Shown: piece after piece, positions 48,936 to 57,844 of the stretch
Layout: each line of letters begins with the position of its first letter
Numbering within the stretch: position 1 is the first letter of the stretch
From: Edaphobacter aggregans DSM 19364
GTDB lineage: Bacteria > Acidobacteriota > Terriglobia > Terriglobales > Acidobacteriaceae
DNA length: 64,000 bases
Reading direction: 5' to 3'
Assembly (NCBI RefSeq): GCF_000745965.1
Contig: NZ_JQKI01000018.1
Location: 2,345-66,344 of the forward strand
The notes under the pieces: generated by a model
Database searches by the model: none
The model's input: the letters and a program-made list of their open reading frames with translations, nothing else
What the model was told of the DNA's origin: nothing
Position numbers and translations under genes: made by a program

Positions 48936-50246
48936 ATGAAACACTCTAAACGATTTCAAGGGGGTGGGCGATGGCGGAATCGCGTGCCATCGAGAGCGGT
49001 ACTGTTGTCGATACTGGTTCTGGGTGTGGAGCTGAGCGTTACCGGAGGGAAGGGCGAGGGGCAGACGAGCACGGTGGTTCCGCCGGCTCCCCCGGTGACG
49101 ACGCCGGTGGTGGCTCCTGTGGTCGCTCCGTCGGGCGTGACGCCGGTGGTTGGCCCGCGGGTGGAGGCGATCGTCAGCATGCGCGACAAGGACCCAAAGA
49201 GCGCAGCCGCTGTTCCCGCGCACAAGCGGAGCTACGAGTTTACGGTGAAGGACGACGACTGGATGGACACTGGCGTTGTCCTGGGGGCGGGCGAGGTGGC
49301 GAAGTTTACGGCGACGGGCGACGTGGAGATGGCGGATGGACGCACGGCCTCGGCGGACGGAATCGACCGCGGATGGAAGGACCTTCTCCGGCAGTTTCCT
49401 CTGAACCAGGCGAAGGTGGGTGCGTTGATTGGCCGCGTGAGCGATATGGGCGCCTCCGTTCCCTTCTCTATTGGAGCCTCGGATGAGGTACCTATGCCAA
49501 CTACCGGAAAGTTGTACCTGCGGGTGAATACGAGCAGCGACCTGACGTTTACGGGGAGCTACAAGGTGAAGGTGAAGTTTTCGCCTGCACCGAAGGTGGA
49601 TGCGAAGAGCGCTTCTGCCGTTCCGGCAGCTGCGATCAGCACGCTGATTGGGCCGGATGTGTTCACGGGGATTCCGCGGCGGGTCTCCGACAGCACGACG
49701 GCGCGGGCGAATCCGGGCGACATGGTGAACTTCGCGCTGGTGGGAACGAAGGAGCAGGTGGAGTCCGCGTTCAAGGCCGCGGGATGGGTCGCGGTGGACA
49801 AGTCGGTGGAGGAGGCGATCCTGAACGGGCTGCTGAAGACGCTGAACAAGGAGGCGTACACGGAGATGCCGATGAGCACGCTGTATCTCTTCGGCAGGCC
49901 GCAGGACATGTCGTTTGCGCGCGGCGATCCTCTGATGGTTGCGGCGGAGCGGCACCATCTGCGGGTGTGGCAGACGGACAGGACGATCGGTGGGCGGCCG
50001 CTGTGGGTGGGGTCGGCGACGCACGATGTCGGCTTTGAAGAGGACCAGAGGAACGGCAATGTGACGCACAAGATCGACCCGGAGATCGACAAGGAGCGGG
50101 AGTATCTGCTGCAGAGCTTCGATGCGGCGGGAGCGTTTTCGAGCGCGGCGTATGTGACGCCGACGAATCCTCTGTTGGAGGCGAGGACCGCGACGGGCGG
50201 GAGCTTTCATTCGGATGGGCGGATTGTGGTGATGGCGCTGAAGTAG
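48936..50246 (+). CDS. Secreted PA-IL-like and LssY-C-terminal domain protein
   Basis: A 436-residue protein from ATG 48936. Signal peptide (SRAVLLSILVLGVELSVTGG) followed by a Pro/Val-rich spacer (VVPPAPPVTTPVVAPVVAPS). The middle (about residues 100-215: VVLGAGEVAKFTATGDVEMA, QAKVGALIGRVSDMG, SIGASDEVPMPTTGKLYLRV) resembles the PA-IL (LecA) beta-sandwich sugar-binding fold. The C-terminal half (NFALVGTKEQVESAFKAAGW and ERHHLRVWQTDRTIGGRPLW) matches the LssY C-terminal domain seen in acidobacterial and proteobacterial envelope proteins. Its stop abuts the stop of the convergent SpoIIE-type gene. Confidence 0.75.
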   Translation: MKHSKRFQGGGRWRNRVPSRAVLLSILVLGVELSVTGGKGEGQTSTVVPPAPPVTTPVVAPVVAPSGVTPVVGPRVEAIVSMRDKDPKSAAAVPAHKRSYEFTVKDDDWMDTGVVLGAGEVAKFTATGDVEMADGRTASADGIDRGWKDLLRQFPLNQAKVGALIGRVSDMGASVPFSIGASDEVPMPTTGKLYLRVNTSSDLTFTGSYKVKVKFSPAPKVDAKSASAVPAAAISTLIGPDVFTGIPRRVSDSTTARANPGDMVNFALVGTKEQVESAFKAAGWVAVDKSVEEAILNGLLKTLNKEAYTEMPMSTLYLFGRPQDMSFARGDPLMVAAERHHLRVWQTDRTIGGRPLWVGSATHDVGFEEDQRNGNVTHKIDPEIDKEREYLLQSFDAAGAFSSAAYVTPTNPLLEARTATGGSFHSDGRIVVMALK

Positions 50247-52880
50247 CTAGCGGATGATGGAGATGAGCAGCGTCATGTCGTCGTGCTGCGGGGCTCCGGC
50301 AGTGAAGCGGTCGGCGGCATTGAGGATGCAGTGAAGCAGCTGGTCGGCGGTGCAGCCGGGCTTACCGACGAGCGTGCGCGCGGCGGCGACCATGTTGTCC
50401 TCACCCCACTCTTCGTCTGCGGAGTTCATGGCCTCGGAGATTCCGTCGGTGAAGGCGATGAGGATGTCTCCGGGGCGAAGGACGGCGTTGGCGCGCGTGT
50501 AACAGACGTCGGGGAGAATGCCGATGACGGTTCCTGTGGCCTCAAGAAGAATGCTCTCGTTGCCGCGGAGGATGATGGGCGGGTTGTGGCCAGCGTTGAC
50601 GTAGGTGAGGATGCGGGTGTGGGGGTCGTACTCGGCGTAGAAGAAGGTGGCGTAGCGGTTGGATGTGGAGGACTCGTAGACGAGGCGGTTGACGTGACGC
50701 ATCAGCGTGGCGAGGTCGCCGGGCTGGAGCTGGGCGGCTGAGCGGAGGCTGGCGCGAAGGCTCGCCATCAAGAGTGCGGAGGAGATGCCTTTGCCGGAGA
50801 TGTCGCCGAGAGCAAGGGCGAGACGGTCGCCATCGCTGGAGCTGTTGGGGAGAAGGAAGAAGTCGTAGTAGTCGCCGCCAACTTCCTGAGCGGGACGGCA
50901 GTAGCCGGCGAGGTCGACGCTGGCGAGTTGGGGATAGACCTGGGGGAAGAGGCGCTGCTGCACCTCGCGGGCGATCTCGATCTCGCGGGAGACGCGCTCG
51001 CGGTGGGCGATCTCGGTGGAGAGGCTCTCGAAGAGCTCGGCGTTCTCGAGGGCGAGGCCGGTCTGGGTGGCGACGGACTGGAGGAGCTGGCGGTCGGTGC
51101 GGGAGTAGGGCTCCTCTGAGAGCTTGGGGCCGAGTGCCATGACGCCGGCGAGGCGGTTCCGGCCGGGGAGCGGGACGAGCAGCTCGGTGGAGAGGTCGTT
51201 GAGCGTGGCGCGCTCGGCTTCGGAGGCGTCGACCAGCCAGCTTGAGGGGTCGTCACGATAGACGCTGGCGGGGGCGTGGCCGTTGGTGAGCGCGGTAATG
51301 GTGGCAGAGGTGGCGGCGAGAGAGAAGGAGCCGAGGGTGGGCGACATCGTGGGAGCGACGGAAATGCCGGTGGCGAACTGGAGGCGGTAGCTGTCGCCGG
51401 AGCGAAGGAAGACGGCGATGCGCTCGATGTGGAGTGCGTCGCCGATGCGCTGGGTGATGGTGTTGAGCAGCGGCGTGACTTCGGTGAAGTTGCGAGCCTC
51501 TTCGGAGAGCTCGGAGAGGATTCGTTCGGAGGAGTAGGCCTCGCGGAAGAAGCGCTGGTCGAGCTTCTGCTGGAGCCGCCGTGCGAGCCCGAAGCGAAAG
51601 GCGATGAAGATGCCGACGACGGCGAGTATCTTGACGATGTCGTCGATGTGATGATGGCCGGGCCCTTCGCGGAGGAATTGGCGAAGCGAGAAGGCCATCC
51701 AGACCGCGAGCAGGACTGTGATGATGCCGATGGAGCGGCGGGCAAAGGCGTACTTGGTTCCCTGCCGGATGAGGATGCGCAGGTCCATCGCACGCTGAAC
51801 GACGACCACATAGGCCAGTGCGAGCGGGAAGAGGAAGAGGATGCCGACTGCGGTGAGGACGATCCACTCCGGCACGTCCTGGCCGACGTCGGTTTTGCGG
51901 AAGAGCGCGATGATGGCAAGGATGAAGAAGGGCGTGAGTCCGATGGAGGTTCCGGCGAAGAGGATGCGCAGGCGGCGGCGCGCATCGCCGGTTGCTGTGC
52001 GGACCTTTGGCGCGAGGCAAATGAAGAAGTAAGAGATGGCAGAAAAGCTGACGATGGTTTCGAAGGTATTGATGCCGACGGCGTAGGGGGTGAGCCAGTT
52101 GCAGAGGGCGAAGTTGTACGGACGGCCAAACTCCTGAAGGAGGTCGATTGGCAACAGCAGGAGGATCGGCGCGATGAAGAGCCATTTGATCCATGGATAG
52201 CGGATGTCGATTTTGGAGCGGTCGGGGAAGTAGATGCCGAAGGCCATGAGACAGAGCGGCATCGCGGTCTGCGCGATGGCGGACCAGAACAGCGCCACGG
52301 GCTTGAGCGGACTGAGGAGATAGTAGACCGAGGTGAAGAGCGAGTTGAAGTAGGCGAGGATTCCGAGGATGAGCCAGGCGTGAGGATTGAGAGGACGAGC
52401 AAAGACGACGTAGAGGCCGGTGGCGAGGCAGAAGAAGGAGGCGGTGGTGACGACGAGCCAGACGATCCAGGCCCACAGCGGCGTAGGCACGGCGTGCATC
52501 GGACGGAGCACTACGGTTGCCGTGCGCAGGGCGACGTGATCGAGAGGGATATATTCGTCCGCCCGAAGATAGCCGAATGTCATGGTCTGGTTGGGGCGGC
52601 TGCGGCGAAGCTCCTGAACGAGGACGTTCAGTCCCGTGTAGTTGCGCTGATTGACGGTGAGGATGACGTCGCCGGGCTGGAGGCCGGCCTCTTTCGCCTC
52701 GGGCAGGACCATATTGATGGCGCTGCCACGGAAGCCGTTGAAGAACGGCGAGCGCGTCAACGAGGTGCCGTTTTTCTGCATGTTGAAGTTCTGTCGCGTG
52801 CCCAGGACGAAGTGGGTGAGCGCGAAGAAGGCTACGAGCGCGAGAAGCAGGTACTGAAGACGTGCAGATCGCTGCAGCAT
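50247..52880 (-). CDS. Membrane PP2C (SpoIIE-type) phosphatase with PDZ, helices and GAF
   Basis: An 877-residue signalling protein. Order: signal-anchor helix (YLLLALVAFFALTHFVLG), a PDZ-like domain (EAKEAGLQPGDVILTVNQRN), seven or more membrane helices (about residues 130-400), a GAF domain (VTPLLNTITQRIGDALHIER, RNRLAGVMALGPKL), a linker helix (ERVSREIEIAREVQQRLFPQ) and the PP2C domain with metal-binding motifs VGGDYYDFFLLP, LALGDISGKGISSALLM, AFTDGISEAMN and QHDDMTLL. This is the layout of RsbU-type phosphatases that act on anti-anti-sigma factors; no rsbV/rsbW homologue is adjacent. Confidence 0.93.
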   Translation of the reverse strand: MLQRSARLQYLLLALVAFFALTHFVLGTRQNFNMQKNGTSLTRSPFFNGFRGSAINMVLPEAKEAGLQPGDVILTVNQRNYTGLNVLVQELRRSRPNQTMTFGYLRADEYIPLDHVALRTATVVLRPMHAVPTPLWAWIVWLVVTTASFFCLATGLYVVFARPLNPHAWLILGILAYFNSLFTSVYYLLSPLKPVALFWSAIAQTAMPLCLMAFGIYFPDRSKIDIRYPWIKWLFIAPILLLLPIDLLQEFGRPYNFALCNWLTPYAVGINTFETIVSFSAISYFFICLAPKVRTATGDARRRLRILFAGTSIGLTPFFILAIIALFRKTDVGQDVPEWIVLTAVGILFLFPLALAYVVVVQRAMDLRILIRQGTKYAFARRSIGIITVLLAVWMAFSLRQFLREGPGHHHIDDIVKILAVVGIFIAFRFGLARRLQQKLDQRFFREAYSSERILSELSEEARNFTEVTPLLNTITQRIGDALHIERIAVFLRSGDSYRLQFATGISVAPTMSPTLGSFSLAATSATITALTNGHAPASVYRDDPSSWLVDASEAERATLNDLSTELLVPLPGRNRLAGVMALGPKLSEEPYSRTDRQLLQSVATQTGLALENAELFESLSTEIAHRERVSREIEIAREVQQRLFPQVYPQLASVDLAGYCRPAQEVGGDYYDFFLLPNSSSDGDRLALALGDISGKGISSALLMASLRASLRSAAQLQPGDLATLMRHVNRLVYESSTSNRYATFFYAEYDPHTRILTYVNAGHNPPIILRGNESILLEATGTVIGILPDVCYTRANAVLRPGDILIAFTDGISEAMNSADEEWGEDNMVAAARTLVGKPGCTADQLLHCILNAADRFTAGAPQHDDMTLLISIIR

Positions 52881-52942
52881 AGGAGTAGAAAAAGGCTGGC
52901 TGCATGGTAGCAGCCAGCCGGGGTTTTCAGCAGGGATGTTGG

Positions 52943-53250
52943 CTACTTCTTTGCAGGCTTGTTGGCGATGATCTGGTCCTTGATCTTGTCGTAGGCGCCC
53001 TGGGGCAGGAGACGAGCTGGTTCTTCGCGGAGTAGGGGCGGCCGTCGATGATGCGTTTGGAGTAGGCGTCGCCGATGCCGGGGATGGCCTTGAGTTGGTC
53101 GGGGGTGGCGGTGTTGATGTCGATCTTGTCGGTCGTCGCGGCAGTGGCGTTCGTGGCAGGCTTGGAGGCGGGGGCCTTCTGGGCTGCGAGGGAGAGCGGA
53201 ATGGTCGCGAGGAGTGTGGCGGCGAGGAGCGTGCGGCGAAGGATGCCCAT
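52943..53250 (-). pseudogene. ComEA-like helix-hairpin-helix DNA-binding protein, frameshifted
   Basis: From ATG 53250 the frame gives a signal peptide (MGILRRTLLAATLLATIPLS) and one HhH motif: DKIDINTATPDQLKAIPGIG with DAYSKRIIDGRPYSAKNQLV. After NQLVS (about 53010) the frame departs, while the expected ending PQGAYDKIKDQIIANKPAKK continues in another frame to the stop at 52943. Compared with the usual ComEA spacing after NQLVS, about ten bases seem to be missing. ComEA binds incoming DNA at the surface or in the periplasm for transformation. The break removes the last part of the domain. A base error cannot be excluded. Confidence 0.7.
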
Positions 53251-53351
53251 TGCGGGACTGGAACTCCTTTGAGATGACGGCAGGTTCACGGGAAGAGTAC
53301 GAGAGCATTTGGGTTGCGTCAATTGGCCCGATCAAGAAGTGCGCGGCCGGT

Positions 53352-53380
53352 TTGACTTCCTGCGCGGCCAACGCTAGTCT
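53352..53380 (+). promoter_or_regulatory. Promoter of the histidine operon
   Basis: TTGACT (53352-53357), a 17-base spacer and TAGTCT (53375-53380). The expected transcription start (about 53387) is only a few bases before the leader-peptide ATG at 53390. Confidence 0.75.
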
Positions 53381-53389
53381 GGAATTGCG

Positions 53390-53476
53390 ATGCGTTCGCT
53401 GAACCTCCATCACTGGCATCATCACCATCATCATGCGCAGAGCGTGTTGGCGGCTGTGTCCGGTGTGGTGAAGTAG
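53390..53476 (+). CDS. hisL: Histidine-operon leader peptide
   Basis: A 28-codon ORF whose product contains HHWHHHHHH at residues 7-15: eight His codons (CAT/CAC) in nine, then AQSVLAAVSGVVK and TAG. A His run of this kind directly before a terminator and the his operon is the hallmark of a translation-controlled attenuator. When charged tRNA-His is scarce the ribosome stalls on the run. The frame is too short to be listed as a normal gene. It begins almost at the predicted transcript start, with GGAATTGCG before the ATG as the only possible ribosome site. Confidence 0.88.
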   Translation: MRSLNLHHWHHHHHHAQSVLAAVSGVVK

Positions 53477-53542
53477 AAGAAACGCAGACCACAAGGATTC
53501 TGAAAGGCCCGCTCAACGCGCACTCCGCGAGCGGGCCTTTTT
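53442..53542 (+). promoter_or_regulatory. his attenuator: antiterminator and terminator
   Basis: Terminator: AAAGGCCCGCTC (53503-53514) pairs with GAGCGGGCCTTT (53529-53540), followed by TTTTT (53538-53542). Antiterminator: GCGTGTTGGCGG (53442-53453) pairs with CCGCTCAACGCGC (53509-53521) over 12 base pairs (one G-U, one bulged U). The second arm of the antiterminator covers the first arm of the terminator, so the two exclude each other. The first arm starts 8 bases after the last His codon. Stalling near the His run should leave it free to form the antiterminator, while free translation to the stop (53474-53476) should favour the terminator. Confidence 0.8.
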
Positions 53543-53576
53543 ACGTTTCATGCATCAGAGAGAACGGGAGATTGCG

Positions 53577-53918
53577 ATGGCTGACGCTGTAAAGATCGAC
53601 TTTGCCAAGATGGACGGACTGGTTCCGGGGATCGTGCAGGATTGGAAGACGGGCGAGATGCTGATGCTTGGCTTCCTGAACGAGACGAGCTACCAGAAGA
53701 CGCTCGAAACGGGCTTCGTCACCTTCTGGAGCCGCACGCGCGCCAAGCTGTGGATGAAGGGCGAGACCAGCGGCAACCGGCTGCGCGTGATTGAGGCCTC
53801 GACCGACTGCGATAACGATGCCCTGCTCTTTCGCGTGGAGGTGGAAGGCGACGGGCTGGTGTGCCACGAGGGCACGGTGAGCTGCTTCACCAAACCGATT
53901 GTGAAAGGAACGAAGTGA
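53577..53918 (+). CDS. hisI: Phosphoribosyl-AMP cyclohydrolase
   Basis: A 113-residue enzyme (third step of histidine synthesis). ATG 53577 ([14 protein letters not shown]) with GGGAG about 6 bases upstream. Metal and catalytic motifs: [13 protein letters not shown] (three-Asp Mg2+ site) and [10 protein letters not shown] (zinc cysteines), preceded by [19 protein letters not shown]. Only the cyclohydrolase half is encoded; the pyrophosphohydrolase hisE, often fused, is not in this window. First structural gene after the attenuator; its stop overlaps the hisG start. Confidence 0.96.
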   Translation: MADAVKIDFAKMDGLVPGIVQDWKTGEMLMLGFLNETSYQKTLETGFVTFWSRTRAKLWMKGETSGNRLRVIEASTDCDNDALLFRVEVEGDGLVCHEGTVSCFTKPIVKGTK

Positions 53919-54802
53919 TAAGCGACTCACCGAAGAAGCTGAGGCTGGGGATCCCGAAGGGCAGCCTGCAGGATGCGACGATTGCGCTGTTCGAGCGTGC
54001 AGGGTGGAACATCTTCGCGAGCGGACGGAGCTACTTCCCTGCTATCGACGACGCGGAGATCGAGTGCATGCTGGTGCGCGCGCAGGAGATGGCGCGCTAC
54101 GTGGAGCACGGCGCTCTGGACGCCGGGCTGACGGGCAACGACTGGGTGCTCGAGAACGAGAAGGACGTGGAGTATGTCACGAGCCTGACTTATTCCAAGC
54201 AGAGCCGGCAGAAGGTGAAGTGGGTGCTTGCGGTGCCGGAGGATTCGCCGTTTCAGAAACCGGAGGACCTGGCGGGAAAGATCATCGCGACGGAGTTGGT
54301 GGAGTTTACGAAGCGCTACTTCGCTGCGAAGAATATTCCGGTGACGGTGGAGTTCAGCTGGGGCGCGACCGAGGTGAAGCCTCCGATGCTGGCCGATGCG
54401 ATCGTCGAAGTGACGGAGACGGGGAGCTCGCTGCGGGCGAATCGGCTGCGCATCATCGAGACGCTGATGGAGAGCGAGACGCAGCTGATCGCGAACAAGG
54501 AAGCGTACAAGAACGAATGGAAGAAGGCGAAGATCAACAACATCTCGCTGATGCTGAATGCGGCGATTGCGGCGCAGGGTCGCGTGGGTTTGATGCTGAA
54601 TGCGCGGAAGGACGACCTGAAGCTGGTTCTTGCGGTCCTGCCTGCTCTCAACTCGCCCACCGTATCGCACCTCAGCGATCCTGAATGGGTTGCGCTGAAC
54701 ACGATTCTCGACGAGGCTGAGGTGCGCGATGTCATCCCCAAGCTTAAGGCAGCAGGCGCGACAGGGATCGTGGAGTATCCGCTGAGCAAAGTTGTTCTGT
54801 AG
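53915..54802 (+). CDS. hisG: ATP phosphoribosyltransferase, long form
   Basis: A 295-residue enzyme for the first step of histidine synthesis, condensing ATP and PRPP. Start GTG 53915 overlaps the hisI stop (GTGA). Blocks: [53 protein letters not shown] and the PRPP-binding [20 protein letters not shown]. The C-terminal 75 residues ([20 protein letters not shown] through YPLSKVVL) are the regulatory, ACT-like domain of HisG long forms, the site of feedback inhibition by histidine. So both enzyme-level and attenuation control are likely. Confidence 0.97.
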   Translation: MISDSPKKLRLGIPKGSLQDATIALFERAGWNIFASGRSYFPAIDDAEIECMLVRAQEMARYVEHGALDAGLTGNDWVLENEKDVEYVTSLTYSKQSRQKVKWVLAVPEDSPFQKPEDLAGKIIATELVEFTKRYFAAKNIPVTVEFSWGATEVKPPMLADAIVEVTETGSSLRANRLRIIETLMESETQLIANKEAYKNEWKKAKINNISLMLNAAIAAQGRVGLMLNARKDDLKLVLAVLPALNSPTVSHLSDPEWVALNTILDEAEVRDVIPKLKAAGATGIVEYPLSKVVL

Positions 54803-54825
54803 CTGCGGGGTTGTTCTGTAGCTGC
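54791..54825. repeat. Tandem duplication at the hisG-hisD junction
   Basis: GTTGTTCTGTAGCTGC occurs at 54791-54806 and again at 54810-54825 (period 19). The first copy contains the hisG stop codon; the second copy is noncoding. The downstream hisD start is unaffected. Confidence 0.85.
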
Positions 54826-54843
54826 TGGACGGGAGCTTGTTCG

Positions 54844-56103
54844 ATGAAGCTGGTGAAGACATATGGCCGCACCGCGAAGGCTGCCGCCGCGCTGATCAGG
54901 TCGATTGAACAGCGCGGCGCCGTCTCGACGGCGAAGGTTGAGCCTGTGGTGCGGAAGATTCTTGCCGACATTCGCAAGGGCGGCGACGCTGCGCTGCGCA
55001 GATATGCCGCGAAGTTCGACGGACTTCAAAAGACGCAGACTCTGCTGGTCTCTCGCGAAGAGATGGAGACGGCGTGGCACGCCACATCGCCTGAGTTGCA
55101 GGCGGCGATGATGATTGCGCGTGGCAACATCCTTGCGTTCGCCGAGGCGCAGATGCCGAAGGAGTGGATGATCTCGCCGGCGGACGGTGTTGGCACCGGT
55201 CAGATCGTTCGCCCCTTGGGGAGCGTTGGCTGTTATGTGCCGGGAGGCCGCTATCCGCTGCCTTCCACGCTGTTGATGACGGCGACGCCTGCGCAGGTCG
55301 CGGGTGTGGAGCGCATCGTAGTGTGTTCGCCTAAGCCTGCGCGCGAGACGCTTGCCGCGGCGTGGCTGGCGGGCGTGACGGAGTTCTATCGCGTGGGCGG
55401 CGCGCAGGCGATTGCAGCGCTCGCCTATGGGACGGAGACGATCGCACCAGTGAACAAGATCGTTGGGCCGGGCAATCTGTATGTGACTGCGGCAAAGATG
55501 CTGGTCTCTTCCGAGTGCGGGATCGATATGCCCGCGGGGCCGACGGAGATCGTCGTCACCAGCGAGCGCGGCTCGGCTGCGGGGATTGCGGCTGACCTGG
55601 TCGCGCAGGCTGAGCACGATCCTGAGACGCTTGCGGTGTTGATTACGAGCAACGAGGCTCTTGCGAAGTCTGTCGCCGCCGAAGTGAAGGTGCAGGCGCG
55701 AGATAACAACGTCGCGAAGCAGTCGCTCGCGGCTCAGGGAGCGATCTTGATCGCGGAGACGGTTGCCGGGGCCCGCGAGCTGACGAATCGTCTGGCGCCC
55801 GAGCACCTGACTGTGGACTCGCCTGCGGACTTGAAGTGGGTGCAGAACGCGGGTAGTGTCTTTGTCGGCGACTATGCACCGCAGTCGATGGGCGACTACG
55901 TCTCCGGGCCGAACCATGTCTTGCCCACCGGACGCGTGGGCCGCGTTCGCGGCGGCCTGAGTGTTCTGGACTTCGTAAAAATTATTACCGTGCAGGAGTA
56001 CAGCCGCAAAGGACTGGGTAAACTGGGTCCCCACGCGATTGCACTGGCAACGGCAGAGGGACTGACCGGCCATGCTGAGAGCGTGCAAGTAAGGATGAGG
56101 TGA
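54844..56103 (+). CDS. hisD: Histidinol dehydrogenase
   Basis: A 419-residue zinc enzyme performing the last two steps (histidinol to histidine, NAD+-dependent). ATG 54844 with GGAG 9 bases upstream. Blocks: IVRPLGSVGCYVPGGRYPLP, SPKPARETLAAAWLAGVTEF, VGGAQAIAALAYGTETIAPV, GPGNLYVTAAKMLVSSECGI, AEHDPETLAVL, and APEHLTVDSP (catalytic Glu-His). ends GGLSVLDFVKIITVQEYSRK typical. Length is normal. Confidence 0.97.
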   Translation: MKLVKTYGRTAKAAAALIRSIEQRGAVSTAKVEPVVRKILADIRKGGDAALRRYAAKFDGLQKTQTLLVSREEMETAWHATSPELQAAMMIARGNILAFAEAQMPKEWMISPADGVGTGQIVRPLGSVGCYVPGGRYPLPSTLLMTATPAQVAGVERIVVCSPKPARETLAAAWLAGVTEFYRVGGAQAIAALAYGTETIAPVNKIVGPGNLYVTAAKMLVSSECGIDMPAGPTEIVVTSERGSAAGIAADLVAQAEHDPETLAVLITSNEALAKSVAAEVKVQARDNNVAKQSLAAQGAILIAETVAGARELTNRLAPEHLTVDSPADLKWVQNAGSVFVGDYAPQSMGDYVSGPNHVLPTGRVGRVRGGLSVLDFVKIITVQEYSRKGLGKLGPHAIALATAEGLTGHAESVQVRMR

Positions 56104-56105
56104 GC

Positions 56106-57248
56106 ATGAGCATAGCCATCGAAACAGCAACCGTGAAACCGCGCCGCGCCGTTCTGGAGATGCCGGAGTATCATCCGCCGCTTGCGGGACGCGATGTACT
56201 GCGGCTGGACTTCAACGAGAACACGCTGGCGCCTTCGCCGTTGGTGATGGACCGGCTGAAGCAGATCACAGCGGAAGGCCTGACGAAGTATCCGGAGCGC
56301 GAGCCCGTCGAACGCAAGGTGGCGGCGCACCTGGGGCTTGAGCCGGCCCAGGTTTTGTTGACCAACGGTGTCGACGAGGCGATTCACCTGATGTGCTGCG
56401 CGTTTCTGGATGAGGGAGATGAAGCGCTGATCGCTACACCTTCGTTCTTCATGTACGACGTGAACATCCGCATGATGACGCGCGGACTGGTGAAGGTGCA
56501 GGCCGACGAGACGCTGGAGTTTCCCTTTGAGCGCGTGCTGGCTGCGATCTCCGAGCGGACGAAGCTGATTATCATCCCCTCGCCCAATAACCCGACCGGC
56601 GCGACAGCCAGCCGTGCGCAGTTGCTGGCGGTCGCGAATGCAGCTCCGCATGCCGTGCTGATGGCCGATGAGGCGTACTTTCACTTTCACGGCGAGACAG
56701 TGATCGGCGACACCGCGACGACGCCGAACCTGATTGTTGCACGCACGTTTTCGAAGGTGTATGGGCTGGCGAACCTGCGCATCGGGCTGTTGGCCGGAAA
56801 TGCGGAATTGTTGAAGTACTTGCGCAAGGTCAGCTCGCCGTACAACGTGAATGGCGTTGCGCTGGATTGTCTCTCGGTGGCGATTGAGGACGATGCTTAC
56901 ATCACGTGGTACGCCGACCAGATTCGTGTGGGACGCGAGCGCATGATGGGCGGGCTGGATGAGCTGGGCGTCTCTTACTTTCCCAGCGCGGCGAACTTTG
57001 TGCTCATGAAGATTGGGCCGAAGCACGCGGAGCTGGCTGCGGCGATGCGCAGGAACGGCGTGCTGGTTCGCGACCGGTCGGCTGACCCTGGCTGCGATGG
57101 CTATGTGCGGATCACGATCGGGGTGGGAGATCAGGTGACGCGAGGACTTGAGGCTTTGAGGGCCTCGCTCAACGAGATCGGCTGGAAGAGGGAGCGAGTC
57201 AGCGAGTCAGCGAGCCAGCAGGTCAGCGGAGAGAGGGAGTTCGAGTAA
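56106..57248 (+). CDS. hisC: Histidinol-phosphate aminotransferase
   Basis: A 380-residue PLP enzyme. I chose ATG 56106 with GAGG 6 bases upstream over GTG 56100 (which overlaps hisD). PLP-dependent fold type I features: [43 protein letters not shown], and the PLP lysine in [15 protein letters not shown]. The last 18 residues ([17 protein letters not shown]) are not conserved: they come from a run of 8-bp repeats (AGTCAGCG) that extended the frame into hisB, whose ATG overlaps the stop (TAATG). Confidence 0.95.
   Translation: MSIAIETATVKPRRAVLEMPEYHPPLAGRDVLRLDFNENTLAPSPLVMDRLKQITAEGLTKYPEREPVERKVAAHLGLEPAQVLLTNGVDEAIHLMCCAFLDEGDEALIATPSFFMYDVNIRMMTRGLVKVQADETLEFPFERVLAAISERTKLIIIPSPNNPTGATASRAQLLAVANAAPHAVLMADEAYFHFHGETVIGDTATTPNLIVARTFSKVYGLANLRIGLLAGNAELLKYLRKVSSPYNVNGVALDCLSVAIEDDAYITWYADQIRVGRERMMGGLDELGVSYFPSAANFVLMKIGPKHAELAAAMRRNGVLVRDRSADPGCDGYVRITIGVGDQVTRGLEALRASLNEIGWKRERVSESASQQVSGEREFE
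57193..57231. repeat. 8-bp tandem repeat in the 3' end of hisC
   Basis: Imperfect units AGTCAGCG/AGCGAGTC run in tandem here; a similar run lies at 61049-61092 after hisA. Period 8 is not a multiple of three, yet the frame stays open. Confidence 0.75.
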
Positions 57249-57844
57249 TGGCGAAGGCGCGGACGGCAACGATTAAGCGCGACACTACGGAGACGCAGAT
57301 TGCGCTGAAGCTGAATATCGACGGAACGGGCGTCTACAAGGTGACGACGGGGATACGGTTCTTCGATCACATGTTGGAGCTCTTCACGCGGCATGGGGGC
57401 TTCGACCTGACGCTTGCGTGCAAGGGGGACCTTGACGTCGATCAGCACCACACGGTGGAGGACGTCGGCATTGCGCTGGGCGAGGCGTTCAACAAGGCGC
57501 TTGGCGATAAGAAGGGGATTCTGCGCGCCGGGTACTTTGTGATGGCTATGGATGAGACGCTGGCGGTGGCGGCGGTCGATCTTTCGGGCCGTGTTGCTTA
57601 TGTGGTCGATGACAAAGTGAAGGTGCGGCTGGTTGGAGACTTTCAGTCGGAGCTGCTGGCGGATTTCTTTGATGGGTTTGCTCGTGGCGCGAAGGCAAAT
57701 GTGCATGTGAAGACGATGTATGGGCGGTCGAATCATCACAAGATCGAGGCGATCTTCAAGGCGTTTGCACGGGCGCTGCGCGGGGCTTGCTCGCGGGATG
57801 AGCGGATGGCGGAGATTCTGCCCAGCACCAAGGGATTGCTCTAA
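57248..57844 (+). CDS. hisB: Imidazoleglycerol-phosphate dehydratase
   Basis: A 198-residue Mn2+-dependent dehydratase. Metal ligands: [34 protein letters not shown], and [20 protein letters not shown]. It is the monofunctional form (no N-terminal phosphatase domain). ATG 57248 overlaps the hisC stop by one base. The TAA at 57842 is directly followed by the ATG of the next small ORF. Confidence 0.97.
   Translation: MAKARTATIKRDTTETQIALKLNIDGTGVYKVTTGIRFFDHMLELFTRHGGFDLTLACKGDLDVDQHHTVEDVGIALGEAFNKALGDKKGILRAGYFVMAMDETLAVAAVDLSGRVAYVVDDKVKVRLVGDFQSELLADFFDGFARGAKANVHVKTMYGRSNHHKIEAIFKAFARALRGACSRDERMAEILPSTKGLL

Noticed and set aside
51276-52910. 544-codon open frame antisense to the SpoIIE-type phosphatase gene
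   Set aside because: Low-complexity Glu/Asp/Gly-rich translation without a domain; a shadow of the GC-rich gene.
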